From assembly GCA_025769875.1 (NCBI GenBank), contig JAGFNK010000271.1, forward strand, positions 1 to 64,000: a DNA stretch of 64,000 nucleotides. Direction: 5' to 3'. Made by a program: the position numbers and the translations under genes. Under the pieces are notes generated by a model that worked only from the letters and a program-made list of their open reading frames with translations, had not been told where the DNA came from and did not search any database. Below are positions 1 through 11,756 of this stretch, piece by piece (the first letter of the stretch is position 1; each line of letters starts with the position of its first letter). The stretch is from Russula earlei. Taxonomy: Eukaryota; Basidiomycota; Agaricomycetes; Russulales; Russulaceae.

Positions 1-1137
1 CACCGACGTCTTAGCGCCACACGCCGCCGCCTCCACCACCGTCTCACAAGCCACCACCGCCACGCCCTTGTCAGCCACAGCCGCCGTCGCCCCTGCGTTG
101 CCCTCAGTCGTCGCCTCCGCCCCATCCGCCTCCACTGTCGCACCAGCTCAGTCCACCGCCACCTTCTCAGTCTCAGCCTCAGTCTTTCTCAGTCACAGCC
201 GCCGCTTTAGTAGTTTCACGCGACACCAGCACCACCGCACCGTTGCAACCCCTCGCCACCAGCACCACCCCAGAAGACCAAGAAGGCCTCGGCCACGAAC
301 TTAGCCACAACATGCCACAACAGGAGCAGAGGCCGCCGCCACAGGAGAAGCAGTCGCCGATGCCAACAGCACACCGGATGCCGCCTCCCACATCGCCTCC
401 CCATCCATTTGCGCTCTCTCGCCCACGTCTGCTGCCGACACCTGCAGTGGAGACAACCCCACCACCGCCGCCGCAAGACGACAGATCCCACCCCCATGCA
501 AGCCGCCCCACGCATCCTCTTTCTCGAGTCCTCGCCACCTACGTCTCTATCTACGAACTCATGCTCACCGCCTATGCCTTCACTCCTCATCCACGCCTGC
601 TGCCACCACCTGCAATGGAGATGACTCCTGTATATAAAAACACCCTAGCTACTCTGTAGTAGAAAGAGTTCAGAATAGGACCCCTCTTTGCAACCTACTC
701 CTCTCTGTCTGTGAAAAACAAGAAGGATGGTCAGAATTGAGAGGTGAGAGGGGTGATGAGTGGCTGGCCGCGACTCCAATTGCACTGGAAATAACGTTGC
801 ACACCACAACACTTGAGTCAAAAACACTATGGGGCTGCCTCAAGACAGCCCATGGGTACAACATGAGGGAAAAATAATAGATATAGACCATGATTTTGAG
901 TTGTAATTCATCTAATACACATGTGGAGGTGGCTTGAGTCCAGCTCCACCAATTCTCACTCAAATCTCATGAAAACAATGGGGCTGCCTAGCCCTCATTC
1001 AGGCAATTCAGGGACAATAATTTTCATATGAATTGAAGCTGTTTTGAGGGAGATATTCATCCCGCATGTTTGAGGGGGTTTCTGTGCCGATTTGGGTGGA
1101 ATTCAAGCTCCGCCAAGTGTGCTGAAAACAGCAATAA
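1..1137 (+). mobile_element. Right part of a Ser/Ala/Pro-rich TIR element (copy A)
   Basis: This is the right-hand part of a repeat that recurs at 35562-37809 (copy B). Bases 60-600 are low-complexity C-rich sequence that would encode Ser, Ala, Pro and Thr in several frames. Bases about 630-1137 match 37290-37809 almost base for base. They include a TATA-like TGTATATAAAAACACC segment near 628 and the terminal inverted repeat (about 958-1137). Compared with copy B, about 0.55 kb is missing between the C-rich part and the TATA segment. That is where the LTR-like U3 lies in copy B. This copy keeps many CG dinucleotides that appear as TG or CA in copy B. No recognisable protein domain is visible. 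I treat the overlapping open frames here as by-products of low complexity. The left end is outside the window. Confidence 0.7.
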
Positions 1138-1198
1138 TTGCTAACCTAATGAATTGAAAGGTACACAATATTCAGGATTCGTCGCCCAATGGCAGCTG

Positions 1199-2809
1199 AG
1201 ACCAATTCATCTCACTTCAGGATGTGAGCCGCATGGCCCAGGAAATTGAAGATGACAATATCAGGCTGCATCCAGAGGATGGCATCTCCACCAGGCTCTG
1301 GTTGGACAGATTGAGAGATGAAAATACAAATGTATTTTACAAAGGTAGGCTGCACACTGCCCCATCTCAGTCAAATCTGCAGGAGGATGCATATGTGTTA
1401 TGCATCTAGACCCCTTTCCAAATGGAGGCATTCTGCCACCTTGGGAATGGCTTCATCAGTATTGATGCAACTCATAATGTTACTCAATATCTGGACTTTT
1501 TATTATTTACCATGATCACGTGGGATCACTGGGGACATGGTGCATAATATTTACTAAATGTCAATTTAGCACACTCACCTTTTCCAGATAGGTGTGCCTG
1601 TTGCCTGGATGCTGGCATCCAATGGAACAATGGACACAATTTCCTTTTTTGTCCATTGGGTCAGGGATGCCAGTCCGGCTATCCAGCCGTCTATTATTAT
1701 GACAGATCATGATGCCATGCAGATTGCCACCCTCAAGATTGCTTATCCAGGAAGTCAGATATGGCTTTGCAAATGGCATGTGTTGCGCGTGATGCGATCA
1801 CACTTCAATACAACCAAATTTCCTGATCTGTGGGATAAGATCAAGAGATGGGTACATACAGATGATCAGGCTGACTTTCTGCAAATCTGGGAGGAGATCT
1901 CCACTGATCCTCAGGTCCCACAAAGTTTTGTGAACTACCTTGGGTGTGAATGGATGCCTGTGGTGCATATGTGGTCCATGGTTTTCTGGAAAAATTGGCA
2001 TATCTTTGAGGAAGGGGACACCAATATGTTGATCGAAGTATATGTGTTCCAACCGATCTAAAGATAAGATGACTTAATCATTTTTTAGATATCATCATGT
2101 CCCCAAATCACACTGGCTCAATGGCAAGCGCAATTGGCAGATCAATCAAATCTTATTTGTGCTAGTGCATCAAATGGTGCCATATTACCAAAACAGGCAT
2201 GAACATCAGAAAGTCAGGCTCAATGGTCAGGACCTGGCAGCTGACAGGTGTTGGAAACTTTTCACCCATGCTGAGAGCATATCACAAGATTTGATCTTGC
2301 AATTCAATGAGATCTGCTTTCACATTGCTTCACAATCCTGGTCCAGTGAGTTTTACTCAATCAATCTGATGAAGTCAACTTGTGATTGCACAGATTATCC
2401 ATGGATTAGATTCTGCAAACACATTGCAGCAATCTACATCCACTTTCCCCACCTCTGTCCTGAAGAGAGCACCCAAAAAGCTCCCACAGAGAATGCAAAT
2501 AAATCCCCTGACCCACCATCCCCATCCACCAGGCCAAGGGAGAGCCTAGTATCTCTCTCACAGGAGATCATATTGTTATCATGCAATCTTGCATCTAGGC
2601 TTGAGGATACTAATCAATCAGCAGAGATTGTCAAGGCCACCCGGGCCACCAAATACAGTTTGGCAGCTGCAATTAATATAATTCAAGGTTTCAAGGTCTT
2701 ACCCGATAAGGAGGTAATTGCACCCAATCAGCATACATGGGCACAGACAGCCAAGCATATGGGTGTCAAATGGGGCCCAAAACAACGGACCAGTCTCCCT
2801 AATGCATGA
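1199..2809 (+). pseudogene. MULE-type transposase remnant (DDE + SWIM finger)
   Basis: The segments read as a Mutator-like transposase of the kind common in Agaricomycetes. One segment ends in MAQEIEDDN and leads to a GT donor at about 1342. The next segment (about 1368-1540) holds GFISIDATHNVT, which carries the first catalytic Asp. The segment at 1592-2061 holds VPVAWMLASNG, IIMTDHD (second Asp) and CKWH. The last segment (about 2090-2809) holds a SWIM zinc finger, CDC..CKH, near 2381-2430. Plausible introns lie at about 1342-1367, 1541-1591 and 2046-2090. A TAG stop at about 1408-1410 sits where family members have Gln, consistent with CAG to TAG decay. The N-terminus is missing: copy A ends at 1137, just upstream, so the gene was probably truncated by that insertion. 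I did not find the element's own terminal repeats. Confidence 0.75.
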
Positions 2810-3410
2810 GGACTGACAGCGCAAAGCATCGGTGTTGCTAAGGGAAAGTGCCACTGTGTTCATGATGATCTGTACACCAGGGGCGAATGGTCAGGCAAGC
2901 GCGCCAAGCCCAATGCAACATCTGCCACTGCAAATGCACGCACACATGCCCTTGGGGAACCATCATCTCAAACCCCCCTCCCTCAGAACCCCCCTCCCTC
3001 AAATGCCACCACCTCCCTTGCACCATGTCCCTTTGGACTCGCACCACCACCTATTCTAGCAGCCTCGTCTTCTGCTGATCCTTACCATAGAAAATTCTTA
3101 TTTGTATTGTAATTTATTTTCAAGATACATAATAAATAAGTGATTAAATAAGTGATTTAGAAAATACTTCAGTGTCATTTACACACATGATTGAAGCCCT
3201 GATTATCTTGCCAACCCAATCACCTTTTATAGTAATTTTTGATCATCTAACCACCACTAAAAGTATGCAACTATGTGTGACTGACCAACTTATAGGTAGC
3301 TGACCAACTAATGAGTACCCTATAGTAAAAGACTGAGGGAAAATGAATGATAACTAATTCAAATGATTATTTACACATGCAGTCCAGGTTGCCCATTCAT
3401 GCAGCACTTA
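2810..3410. other. AT-rich non-coding stretch between MULE and MITE
   Basis: No gene is supported here. The first 250 bp still look like degraded proline-rich coding sequence of the MULE 3' end. From about 3090 the sequence is AT-rich. Bases 3330-3400 (AGACTGAGGGAAAAT ... CAGTCCAG) share a unit with 41098-41155, and its first part also with 61420-61450, so this is an older dispersed repeat. TTA at 3408-3410 is the left target duplication of the following MITE. Confidence 0.5.
3408..3410. repeat. TTA target-site duplication, left
   Basis: The matching right copy of TTA is at 3864-3866, directly outside the MITE terminus. Confidence 0.75.
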
Positions 3411-3863
3411 GGCCCCTTTTACCAACCAAGAATTCTTGAATCTTGAACTTGAACTTGGATTTCAGGATTTTCCAGGTGTGATGTAAGTGACATAATAAAC
3501 TAATATGTAAAATATTTTTTCTAGCCCCTTCCTTCCAAGTGGGGCATGGCAAGCATGTCATTAAGGCAGCACATGTGTCACTAATGTGTGGGTGCAACTG
3601 TTTGTGCAACTTTTGTATGTGCAGCTCTGGTGCAAATGGGGCTGCAAGCACCCAGATGTTGAGCTTGACTCTGAGTTTGATGCTGACACATCATGTGTAA
3701 CCCCATTATGTGAATATGCAAATCACAACAGAAAAAAATCCATATTAATTCATTATATCCATCATATCGCCTACATCCTCCTGTTACTCCTGTCACTCCC
3801 AGAAAATCCTGAAATCCAAGTTCAAGTTCAAGGTTCAAGAATTCTTGGTTGGTAAAAGGGGCC
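3411..3863. mobile_element. Harbinger-type MITE, complete (453 bp)
   Basis: The ends are inverted repeats of about 65-70 bp. The left end begins GGCCCCTTTTACCAACC and the right end is its complement, finishing GGTTGGTAAAAGGGGCC. The element is flanked by TTA on both sides (3408-3410 and 3864-3866). A 3-bp TWA duplication with G/C-rich termini that run into TTTT is characteristic of PIF/Harbinger elements. The interior has no transposase. A second, 3'-truncated copy lies at 61454-61793, and a right end only lies at 8296-8358. Confidence 0.85.
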
Positions 3864-3894
3864 TTATATATATTAGCAGCCAACAGAGAGTATC

Positions 3895-4095
3895 TGGATC
3901 CAGACCTTCCACCCACATTCCGGATCACTCAATATGGTTTAGGCTAGGTAACTTGTCGACAGGTCTACATCGAATTTGAGGGATGATGGATGTGATGGCT
4001 GGAACGGAGAGGGCGTAGCGTTCACTGGGAGGGCGCAGTTTTCATGAATGAAAGAGTATAGTGTCGGGGAATAGACTGAGGTTTAAACTCGCTGT
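3895..4095 (+). repeat. Dispersed repeat R1, first copy
   Basis: This stretch is a diverged direct copy of 10500-10830. Shared blocks include the 'atccagaccctcc.cc.cattcc' start, a 'atggtttaggct' block, the 'gaatttga.gg' block and an ending 'aatgaatgaaagagtatggt' followed by 'gaatagactgagg'. The two copies flank the peptidase and FAD-oxidase genes. No coding potential is evident. It may be an old solo LTR or an untranslated remnant. Confidence 0.55.
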
Positions 4096-4612
4096 GCACT
4101 GTTATAAGTTACAACGCTGCAGTCCTGTCTACCCGTTGTTGGCCCTTTATATAGTATAGACCAAACGATCTCAGGTCGGTGGCGCCAGCAGCGGAGTTGG
4201 GTACGGAAAGCCCAACGCATTTTCGACTTCAATCTGTCACCTGTATCTGTGCCGACCCGTGCTTGGGACTTGGGACAATGAAGTGTCGTAGGAAGCCAAC
4301 GCTGGCGTTCAACCGACCTTCGACCTGGTGCGGTAACTGCTTAATTATGGCTACCCGTATCTCAGGCACGACCTGAAAATGACAGCATGTCATGTCGAAT
4401 GAACTCAGCCTCGTTGTTATACAACCGCCCTTATGCCCACATCAACCGCTGGCAGTCTAGTTTGTTACGCGCGACATCACAATGGTACACCTGAGACCAA
4501 TGTGATCGAGGGAGGCCTTTGGCATATTCAATTGAAAGTCGCACGCACGGTGACAGGTACATAAATGCAACCCGACACCCCGCACTAGTCAGTATCTTCC
4601 CTCCCCTCTTCC
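4096..4612 (+). promoter_or_regulatory. Upstream region of the sedolisin gene
   Basis: No gene is seen. A TATA-like ACATAAAT at about 4559-4566 lies about 50 bp before the ATG. It is followed by a pyrimidine-rich CTTCCCTCCCCTCTTCC tract (about 4599-4613), a common fungal core-promoter arrangement. A second TATA-like TATATAGTATA lies at about 4148-4158. Transcription start sites cannot be determined from the sequence. Confidence 0.45.
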
Positions 4613-7280
4613 ATGCTGTTGTCATTCCTTCAGATTCTCGCCATCAGTTCCTTGGTGGCTGCCGCTCCTTCTCGTCGTGCAAACTATGTCGTCCATGAGA
4701 GGCGCGCTGCAGAGCCCGTCACCTGGATGAAGTCTCGTCGACTGGATCCCGAAAAGGTCCTCCCGCTTCGCATTGGTCTAGCTCAGCAAAACTTGCACGA
4801 GCTCGAGGACTTGCTCATGTCCGTCGCGCATCCTGACTCGCCGACGTTTGGCCAGCACTGGTCCCCGGAGAGGGTCGCCGAACGCTTCGCTCCCAGCGAG
4901 GACACTATCTCCACGGTCAAGCTCTGGTTGATCAACGAGGGCTTCCGTGGCGACCGGATTCGCGTCTCTCCAAGCAAAGGATGGATCGACGTCAACGCGA
5001 CCGCTTCCGAGGTTGAGTCCCTGTTGGATGCTGAATACCACGTATACACGCATCCGTCTGGCCATGAGCAGATCGGTTTGTGCTGCGCTGTTATGGGCCG
5101 TCTACATATAGCGTGTCTGATCTATTTTGATTTTATGCGGTAGGCTGCGAGTCGTACGCACTGCCCGACCACATCCGCGAGCACGTCGACCTCATCAAAC
5201 CGACGGTCCATTTCCTCCACCGTGTTCCATCCCCCATCCAAAAACGCTCCAACTCCACTACCAAGCTTGGTGGCCCATCTCAGTTTAATGGGCCGAAAAG
5301 GAACGGCACCGTAGTAGTTAGCCCGACACCCAACCCTATATCAACTTGTGATCAATCCACCACCCCACACTGTCTGCGCGAGCTATACGAGATCGACTAC
5401 AAGCCGCAAGTGCCACACAAGAATTCATATGGCATCGGTCTGCCCTAATTCCATGGGCTCCCTCGCGTCTTTCTGACCCCTCTCAGTCGAGTTCACGCCG
5501 CAAGCCTACCTTGGAAGCGATTTGGACATGTTCTTCGGGTTTGCACCCCTCATTCCAAATTTCATTGTCTTATTATAATACTTATTATAGGCTGTTCGGC
5601 CATGATCAAGATCATAAAAGGCCCGAGCTTGTCTCTATTGACGGAGGTAGGTGGTTGTAGGCTACCTTCGATTCTCACAGCGGATGAATCTTGAATATAG
5701 GCGTTGTTCAGACGACGAACCAGCTGTTCGCGTTCAACGCGGAGAGCGATCTCGATCTCGAATACGCAATGGTGCTAACCAACCCCACGCCCATAAAATT
5801 GCTCCAAACTGGGGACCTCATCGAAGGTGTGCCTTCGGAAAACCGCAGTGACCATTGTTTGACAATCTGACCTCATAATTTTGTAGGGGCTGGTTTTGAC
5901 AACTGGTTGGACGCCGTCGATAAATCATATTGCACATTTGACGGGGGTGATGACCCTACTCAAGTAAATACTATTTTTCTTCCAGTACTTCTCACACTTC
6001 TTACCTTATACCTCCAGGACGGCATTTATCCTGACCCGGCCCCGGGGGGTTTCAATCGTATGTCCACATGAGAATGTTGTATCGCCCAAGCTTATGATCA
6101 TCCGCAGACCCCGAGTCTTGTGGGATCATTAAACCGCCACATGTCGTATCCGTCTCGTATGGTGAGGATGAACACGGTCTGACAGAGCATTATGCAAAAC
6201 GTCAATGCCATGAGTATGGAAAGCTCGGCTTGATGGGCTCGACAATTTTGTACAGCTCTGGCGATTTCGGTGTGGCCGGAACCAACGGTTTCTGCCCAGA
6301 TGGCAAATTCAACCCTATGTTCCCAGCAACATGCCCTTACGTTACTGCTGTTGGAGCAACACAAATCCCCCTGGGCAAGACGGTTCATGATCCGGAGATC
6401 GCTATCGAGACGTTCGTTTTCAGTGGTGGTGGATTTAGCAATATGTTCCCCATGCCAGAGTACCAGGAACGGGCGGTTAAAGAGTACCTCGAAAATAATC
6501 CCCCACCCTACACAGCAGCACAATATAGCAACTCCGGAAAGGTAAAGATGTTCTTCCATAGAGAACTTGGTTCCTTTATGCTAATTCGTCTGCCAGGTTC
6601 GCGCATTCCCTGATTTGTCGGCCAATGGGTCAGGTTTTTCAATTGTGTTACCCCGCCACCAAATTGATTCAGCTTTTTAGTGCAAACTACGTCGTTGCTA
6701 TCGATGGCAGTCTTGTGCTTGTTTATGGGACGTCAGCCTCGTCGCCGGTTGTGGGCTCCATTATCACATTGATTAATGACGCTCGAATTGCCCACGATAA
6801 GGGACCAATCGGTCAGTCGTTATCGTACTTTGTTTTCGCGCCTCAACACACCCATCTCCGTATTCACAGGTTTCATCAATCCTCTCGTGTGTATGCTTCA
6901 ATTATTCTTTGATCGTCTTGTGATAACTGTGTAGATCTACGACAAACGCTTCTCTGATGCGTTCAACGACATCACCTCGGGAAGCAACCCAGGCTGCAGT
7001 GAGTCGTCATGATGCATCGCTTTCTTTCCGTCTCTTCTTACGATCGCGCCGTGGCTTGCAGACACACCCGGTTTCCCTGCGTGAGTTATAATTTCCTCTT
7101 CGTCTTCTCGCTTGTCGAAGGGTTCTGATTTGCGGTATTATCTAGCGCCAAGGGTTGGGACCCGGTAACGGGTAAGTTTTCTGGAGACTTTAAGTCCATT
7201 GTATTTCTAACCTGTTGTCTGCAGGAGTTGGCACGCCAAACTTGAAAAAGCTACTTGACAAGTTTGTGAAATTGCCTTGA
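4613..7280 (+). CDS. Secreted tripeptidyl-peptidase, sedolisin family S53
   Basis: The model has 15 exons: 4613-5075, 5144-5437, 5487-5538, 5591-5646, 5701-5826, 5887-5963, 6018-6057, 6108-6541, 6597-6628, 6681-6811, 6870-6886, 6935-6998, 7062-7080, 7146-7171 and 7225-7280. It gives one open frame of 628 residues. A hydrophobic signal peptide (about residues 1-18) precedes a pro-kumamolisin activation domain (about 35-165). The catalytic domain keeps the full sedolisin tetrad: Glu303 and Asp307 in AESDLDLEY, Asp422 in YSSGDFG, and Ser543 in YGTSASSP. The C-terminal Ca-binding region reads DAFNDITSGSNPGC and GWDPVTGVGTPN. The family cleaves tripeptides from N-termini at acid pH outside the cell. 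All splice sites are GT..AG and the length is normal. Exact micro-exon borders are my inference; family and intactness are clear. Confidence 0.92.
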
Positions 7281-8625
7281 TGCGACCTCGCGGGTATATC
7301 AAAAACAATTATGCCATTCGTTTACTTGCCATTCCTTTAGCTGTCCATTCGTTTGCCCTTTGATACCACCTGTCTTGCGGTAGCCACAGCACTACGCTTT
7401 TGCTTTCTGTTTAGGCTAGTTCTGTCATTAATGAGGACATTTATGGCGTTAGGCGCAATAGATGCTAGAAGACTTCAGCTTCTCGCGCGCGTGCTCGAAC
7501 ACCTTATTTGATCTATTCATCCAAGCCAACGAAGTATGGATAAGCGAGTGATATTTATCTCGCGCGGCAAGAACACCAAGGCTCGTCTGAGTAAACCGGA
7601 ATATAACGAGGGCCTTCGGAGGCCGCGTATCAAACGAACAGGTGCTGACCTATAGGGTTCGAGTCTACTTTTAGCCCGTGTGACGCCGGCGAGGGCTCCC
7701 GAGGTGCGTACACCTCGCGTCATCCGCACCTTCCCCTCTTTCTCATCCATACATATGGTATTTGAGATTTGCTGTTACTTGGCCCTCCGACACGTCCTAA
7801 TCGTGTCGTAACGCTGTTCATCATGACCCCACCAACGAAATTGTCCCCCAGTCTGACCTTACTCCTGAGATGGAGGTCCTTGATCATGATGTCACTATAC
7901 CTGATGCCTTGCTCCTAGCCTTCCTGGCTTCCAGGGGACAGAGAAACACCAAGGAGGAGAGAATGAAGCAGACTCACGTCCCCCTCATCTCCACTCCTCC
8001 ATCACCTTCTCAGACACCCAACAGCCCCAACCTCCCCTGAATGGGATGTTCAGTTGTCTTGCCCTCCAGCATGCTCAACCAGGCCAGCCATCCTGGAGAG
8101 CCTTGGGTATGTTGAGATGCTGACCATCGTCATTGAGGGATAGACATCCCTATGTATTACTTGAGGCAATAAAACTGGCCAAGTATGTGGCCTATGATGT
8201 CATGCTGGAAGAGCCTCAGGTGAGCAGGGGAAGAACAGTGAAGGACAGGAAGACTATGGCAAGTTGCTCCCCATCAGAACATCTACCATCAATCTCAGAA
8301 AATCCCAAATTCCAAGTTCAAGTTCAAGATCAAGACATCTTGGTTGGTAAAAGGAGCCTCAGAGTGATTACTATGGGTCTTTCAATCACCAACCCAATGC
8401 ACCAAGAAAGTCAAGATTATCATCACAATGATGCTCAAAATTTCAAACTGGAAGATAAGCAGGGCCTCGGGAGCCCCTCAAAAGAACATGCGCTAACCTA
8501 TAGGGTTTTAATGAGTTTTTAGTCCCGAACACTTAACGCGAGCGACGTCGAGGGCTCCTGAGGCGCGGACTCGCGACATCCGTAACGTCTCACCTGTCTC
8601 ATACGTAAGGTGACCGCTCAGAAAG
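7281..8625. other. Non-coding region with duplicated block and CpG-poor insert
   Basis: No gene is supported. Two diverged direct copies of a roughly 140-bp block lie at 7610-7750 and 8465-8610. They share a ctgacctatagggtt-like block, a gagggctcc.gaggcgcg-like block and a run ending in catccg. Between them, about 7860-8450 is poor in CG dinucleotides, unlike the CG-rich flanks, which suggests an inserted repeat. That insert contains the right terminus of a Harbinger MITE (8296-8358). The first 200 bp should include the 3' UTR of the peptidase gene. Confidence 0.45.
8296..8358. mobile_element. Right-end fragment of the Harbinger MITE
   Basis: The sequence from TCAGAAAATCC to GGTTGGTAAAAGGAGCC matches the right terminus at about 3800-3863. 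No matching left terminus is visible, so this is a solo end or a strongly diverged copy. Confidence 0.65.
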
Positions 8626-10440
8626 TCAGGCGTCGGGGTTCGGAGTGATCGCAAACCATTTCGAGAACACGTTATCGGGGTCGTACTTGGCTTTCAGGCG
8701 CTGCAGACGGCTGTAGTTGGGTCCGAACAACACCCGAGAGTTCGAATCGTCGAGCACTTGGACCCCGTCGACGGTCGTCTTCGCTTCAGTCTCGGAGCCT
8801 ATGAACCGGTCCTCAATGGGTCAATAATCGATGCCGTTCGAGAGGCGGAATACGATGGCTGACTGATATTCCCATATGTGCGGACATTTCCACCGGATAC
8901 CCGGGCTTCTGCCTCGGCGGCGATGCTCGCGAGTTCACGTGCGGCATGCTTTGCGGTCTCTTCGTTGTTTCCAGGGTGTACCCGGCGCCCATTTGAGAAT
9001 GGCCAATGACGCAGTGCGATTGGAGCGGGGATAGGCGGTGGCATCTTCCGGCACGGCAGCGGTTATGCGCTGAGAGACATATTCGAATAAGTAGGAGTGT
9101 TCGAGCTTGTTCCCGGGCGCCTGCGTTAAGCTCGGACACTTTCTTGAATATACTCTTCGTAACTTCCGGTTGGGGACCGTCGGACTGAAGAACGCCATCC
9201 AGGTGATAATTGTTACCATGCGTCAATATAGCACTCTACGCCAGGATCGCTCAGGTAACGTTTGGAGGGAGAAAGAAAGGCGGCGAACCGCGACGGTGTT
9301 TAACGTTTCGAACGGGACCTCGCTGGTACCATCAAAGACAGGTTCTGGTTAGGGAAGCCGATTTATCACGACCTTCGCGGATAAACTATCGTTCCACTCA
9401 CTGAGATCAAAAAGTTTCTGGTAATTCTTGCGTCCTTCATCCTCAGATCCATTGTAGAACAAGGAGATGATAATGGCATCCTTTGAATTCGCCATGAGCT
9501 TCATTATTCCACAAGACGTGCATTACTCACATTACCGGAACGATCTTTGCCAAGAATTTGAAGTAACCCTTCGTTATCTTTAATGGTTGCCCACCATTGA
9601 CGGAGCACGTTCGACAAGTCGTCCAAGACATTGGGTGGGAAGATGACTATGCCGGCAAAGACAGTGCGACGTTGCGGATGTAGTTTGAGGACGTATTCTG
9701 TGCAGACACCAAAGTTTGAGCCGCCTCCGCGGATGCCCCAGAACAAGTCCGCATTCTCTTCTTCGCTGAGAGTGAGGACCGTTCCGTTCGCGGTCACAAT
9801 AGTAGCCTGCGTATAAATTACAAAAGGAGAACAACGCAGTCCATTAAGGAAACATACCTGGAGAAGGTTGTCGATAGCGAGGCCATGCTGACCTGTGAGA
9901 AGCCCGTAACCGCCACCGAGAAGGTAGCTATAAATGTCGTGAGAGGTGGCAGTCATCCTTGCCACACATGGACGTACCCAGAAAACCCTACCTGTAACTT
10001 CGTCAGCGCCATATAAAAATGCGTCGCAGAAAAACAATCCATACATGGTTGGTGCTCGCAGTGACGGTGGCCAGTCCATGCTGAATGGCCTCTTTGTCGA
10101 CAGTGCTACATAGTGTTCCTCCTCCCACGCGCACGGTACGCTTCTCCGGATCGACGACTGCATAGTTGAGATGACGAGAGAGGTCGATCACAACGCCGTC
10201 TTCTGCGGAAGATGGACCGGAAGGGGCATGGCCGCCGCAGCGAACGGCAACTTGGAGACCGTTCTTCCGAGCGTAGTCGAGTGCGAGAACAACGTCGTGA
10301 GTGTCCTTCACGAAGGCAACGACACGGGCGCGGCGCTCGGCGTTGGTAGCCCACCGAGCTATCGCTTCGGTATAGCCTTCATCTTCGGGGGTGACGATAT
10401 CCCCCTTGAAAGACTGCTTGAGAGTGGAGATACCGGACAT
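8626..10440 (-). pseudogene. FAD-linked oxidase (berberine-bridge-like), 3' half broken
   Basis: The first half splices cleanly on the minus strand: 10440-10045, a 14-nt micro-exon 9991-9978, 9927-9858, 9806-9531, 9498-9402 and 9344 onward. It encodes the PCMH-type FAD-binding fold. This includes VRCGGHAPSG (the His normally carries the covalent flavin), VGGGT, LGGGYGLLTGQHGL, and DLFWGIRGGGSNFGVCTEY. The C-terminus is also unmistakable: LFGPNYSRLQRLKAKYDP then NVFSKWFAITP at 8626-8760. Between about 9260 and 8800 the frame is lost. There is a TGA near 9229, frame jumps near 9130 and 8985, and another in-frame TGA near 8825. These cannot be cleared with normal introns. The gene is either a recent pseudogene or has several indel errors in the assembly. 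Start codon: the ATG at 10438-10440 opens the conserved N-terminus. Confidence 0.8.
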
Positions 10441-10499
10441 CCTTAGGTACGACGCATCTCCCCACACGTACACTAGGCGTTATATAGCCGAACGACACA

Positions 10500-10830
10500 G
10501 GAGAGATCCGAATCCGGACCCTCCGCCCGCATTCCAAATCACTTAAATCGTCAGGGGTTGAGGAGGCGGAAAATGGACCAGCATGGTTTAGGCTGGCGGT
10601 AACATCAGTAGTTGACCTGCCGAGTGCCTACGGTCTGGGCCGAGGATTGACATGTGGGACCTAGATTTCGAGACAGTGGTTCACCCCGAATTTGACGGCC
10701 GATGCATGTGATGACTAGAACGGCAGGGCGCAGCGTTCATGGCGATCACGGGGATCACGGGGATCGCGGGGAGGGGCGCACCTTTTGACAAATGAATGAA
10801 AGAGTATGGTCTGTCGGAGAATAGACTGAG
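10500..10830 (+). repeat. Dispersed repeat R1, second copy
   Basis: This is a diverged copy of 3895-4095 in the same orientation, with an extra internal segment that includes a short 'cacggggat' triplication (about 10745-10770). It lies upstream of the minus-strand FAD-oxidase gene. R1 lies upstream of the plus-strand peptidase gene in one case and of the minus-strand gene in the other. Its orientation relative to transcription therefore differs, which argues against a shared promoter. Confidence 0.55.
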
Positions 10831-11756
10831 GCTCAACTTGCATTATCAAACCATCAAAAAGGAAAGGGAAGCGAGGCAGGAACTGAACCAGGGTGCGGAG
10901 GGCGCGACGCAAGGCTCTTAATCAAAGGGGAAAGGACAGCTCGCGGCGGGAGATGGCATCGGTATCATGATGATGATGTAATAACTGCCTGCACCTACAG
11001 AACATGCCACAAATGTTTAGCCAAACATGTCCATGCACTGCTCCAGTTCTTGAAAGAAACAGGAGGATGCACTGGACCATTGACGGTGTGGAAAGGGAGA
11101 GACGGGGCGACAGATCACCCACGTGACCGCGCCTGTCTGTAGTGCTTTCCTTTCCCCCCGACGTCAGCCGCGAGAGTGTTTTATAGCTTATACTCGTTCG
11201 TTACAACCTCGTGCTTAATTCGGATCAAACTATCGCTGCTTCTTGGAAACGCGGCTTCCTGAAGCTTCGGTACTGTATCACCCGAACCCTCGGGGTGCGC
11301 ACTCGGTGCCGAGCATCCGCAGTCTTGCCTGTCTCATCCCTATCGTATCTCATCCGTAAAGGCGATGTTTGCCTGTCAGCACTCTAGCCACCTCTTGAAG
11401 CACCTCAGCAAGCGTGAAGTCTCGCTATCTGCTAACATTGTTCATCTCACTTCTCTTTCCGGGCCAGCCCACTCGCTCATGCCCGCGCACCGCGCATCCT
11501 CGGACACGATACATAGTAGCGTTCGAACATCATTGACCGGACAAATACGATACTGTGTAATGCGGCGTCCATTCACGAAGTTCGATTCGATTGTTGGTCG
11601 TGGTGCATAGCACTACGACACGTTTGGTAGTAGCTAAGAGGAAATTGAGAAGGGAATCAAAGAACCGCGACTGGCAAAAGGTGGGTCAGGACGATGAAGG
11701 AGAAAGGGAACGATAATATATGCGTGATTCGGCGACCAGCGGGGAATCCACCTTAT
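10831..11756. other. Intergenic region, no gene recognised
   Basis: Short open frames occur on both strands but show no domain or codon-bias support. Bases about 11285-11365 resemble the end of the duplicated block at 7690-7750 and 8560-8610. Otherwise nothing specific is visible. The last 100 bp should contain the 3' end of the next gene. Confidence 0.4.

Noticed and set aside
179..659. Long overlapping open frames on both strands
   Set aside because: Low-complexity C-rich sequence lacks stops in several frames at once; the same pattern recurs in every copy of the repeat and shows no domain.
1138..3410. MULE gene as the interior of element A
   Set aside because: The outer end of the TIR of copy A is at 1137 and the MULE lies outside it, so the two are neighbours, not one element.
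7600..7680. Possible tRNA or tRNA-derived element (GGTTCGAGTCT resembles a B box)
   Set aside because: No matching A box at the right distance and no acceptor or anticodon stem can be folded.
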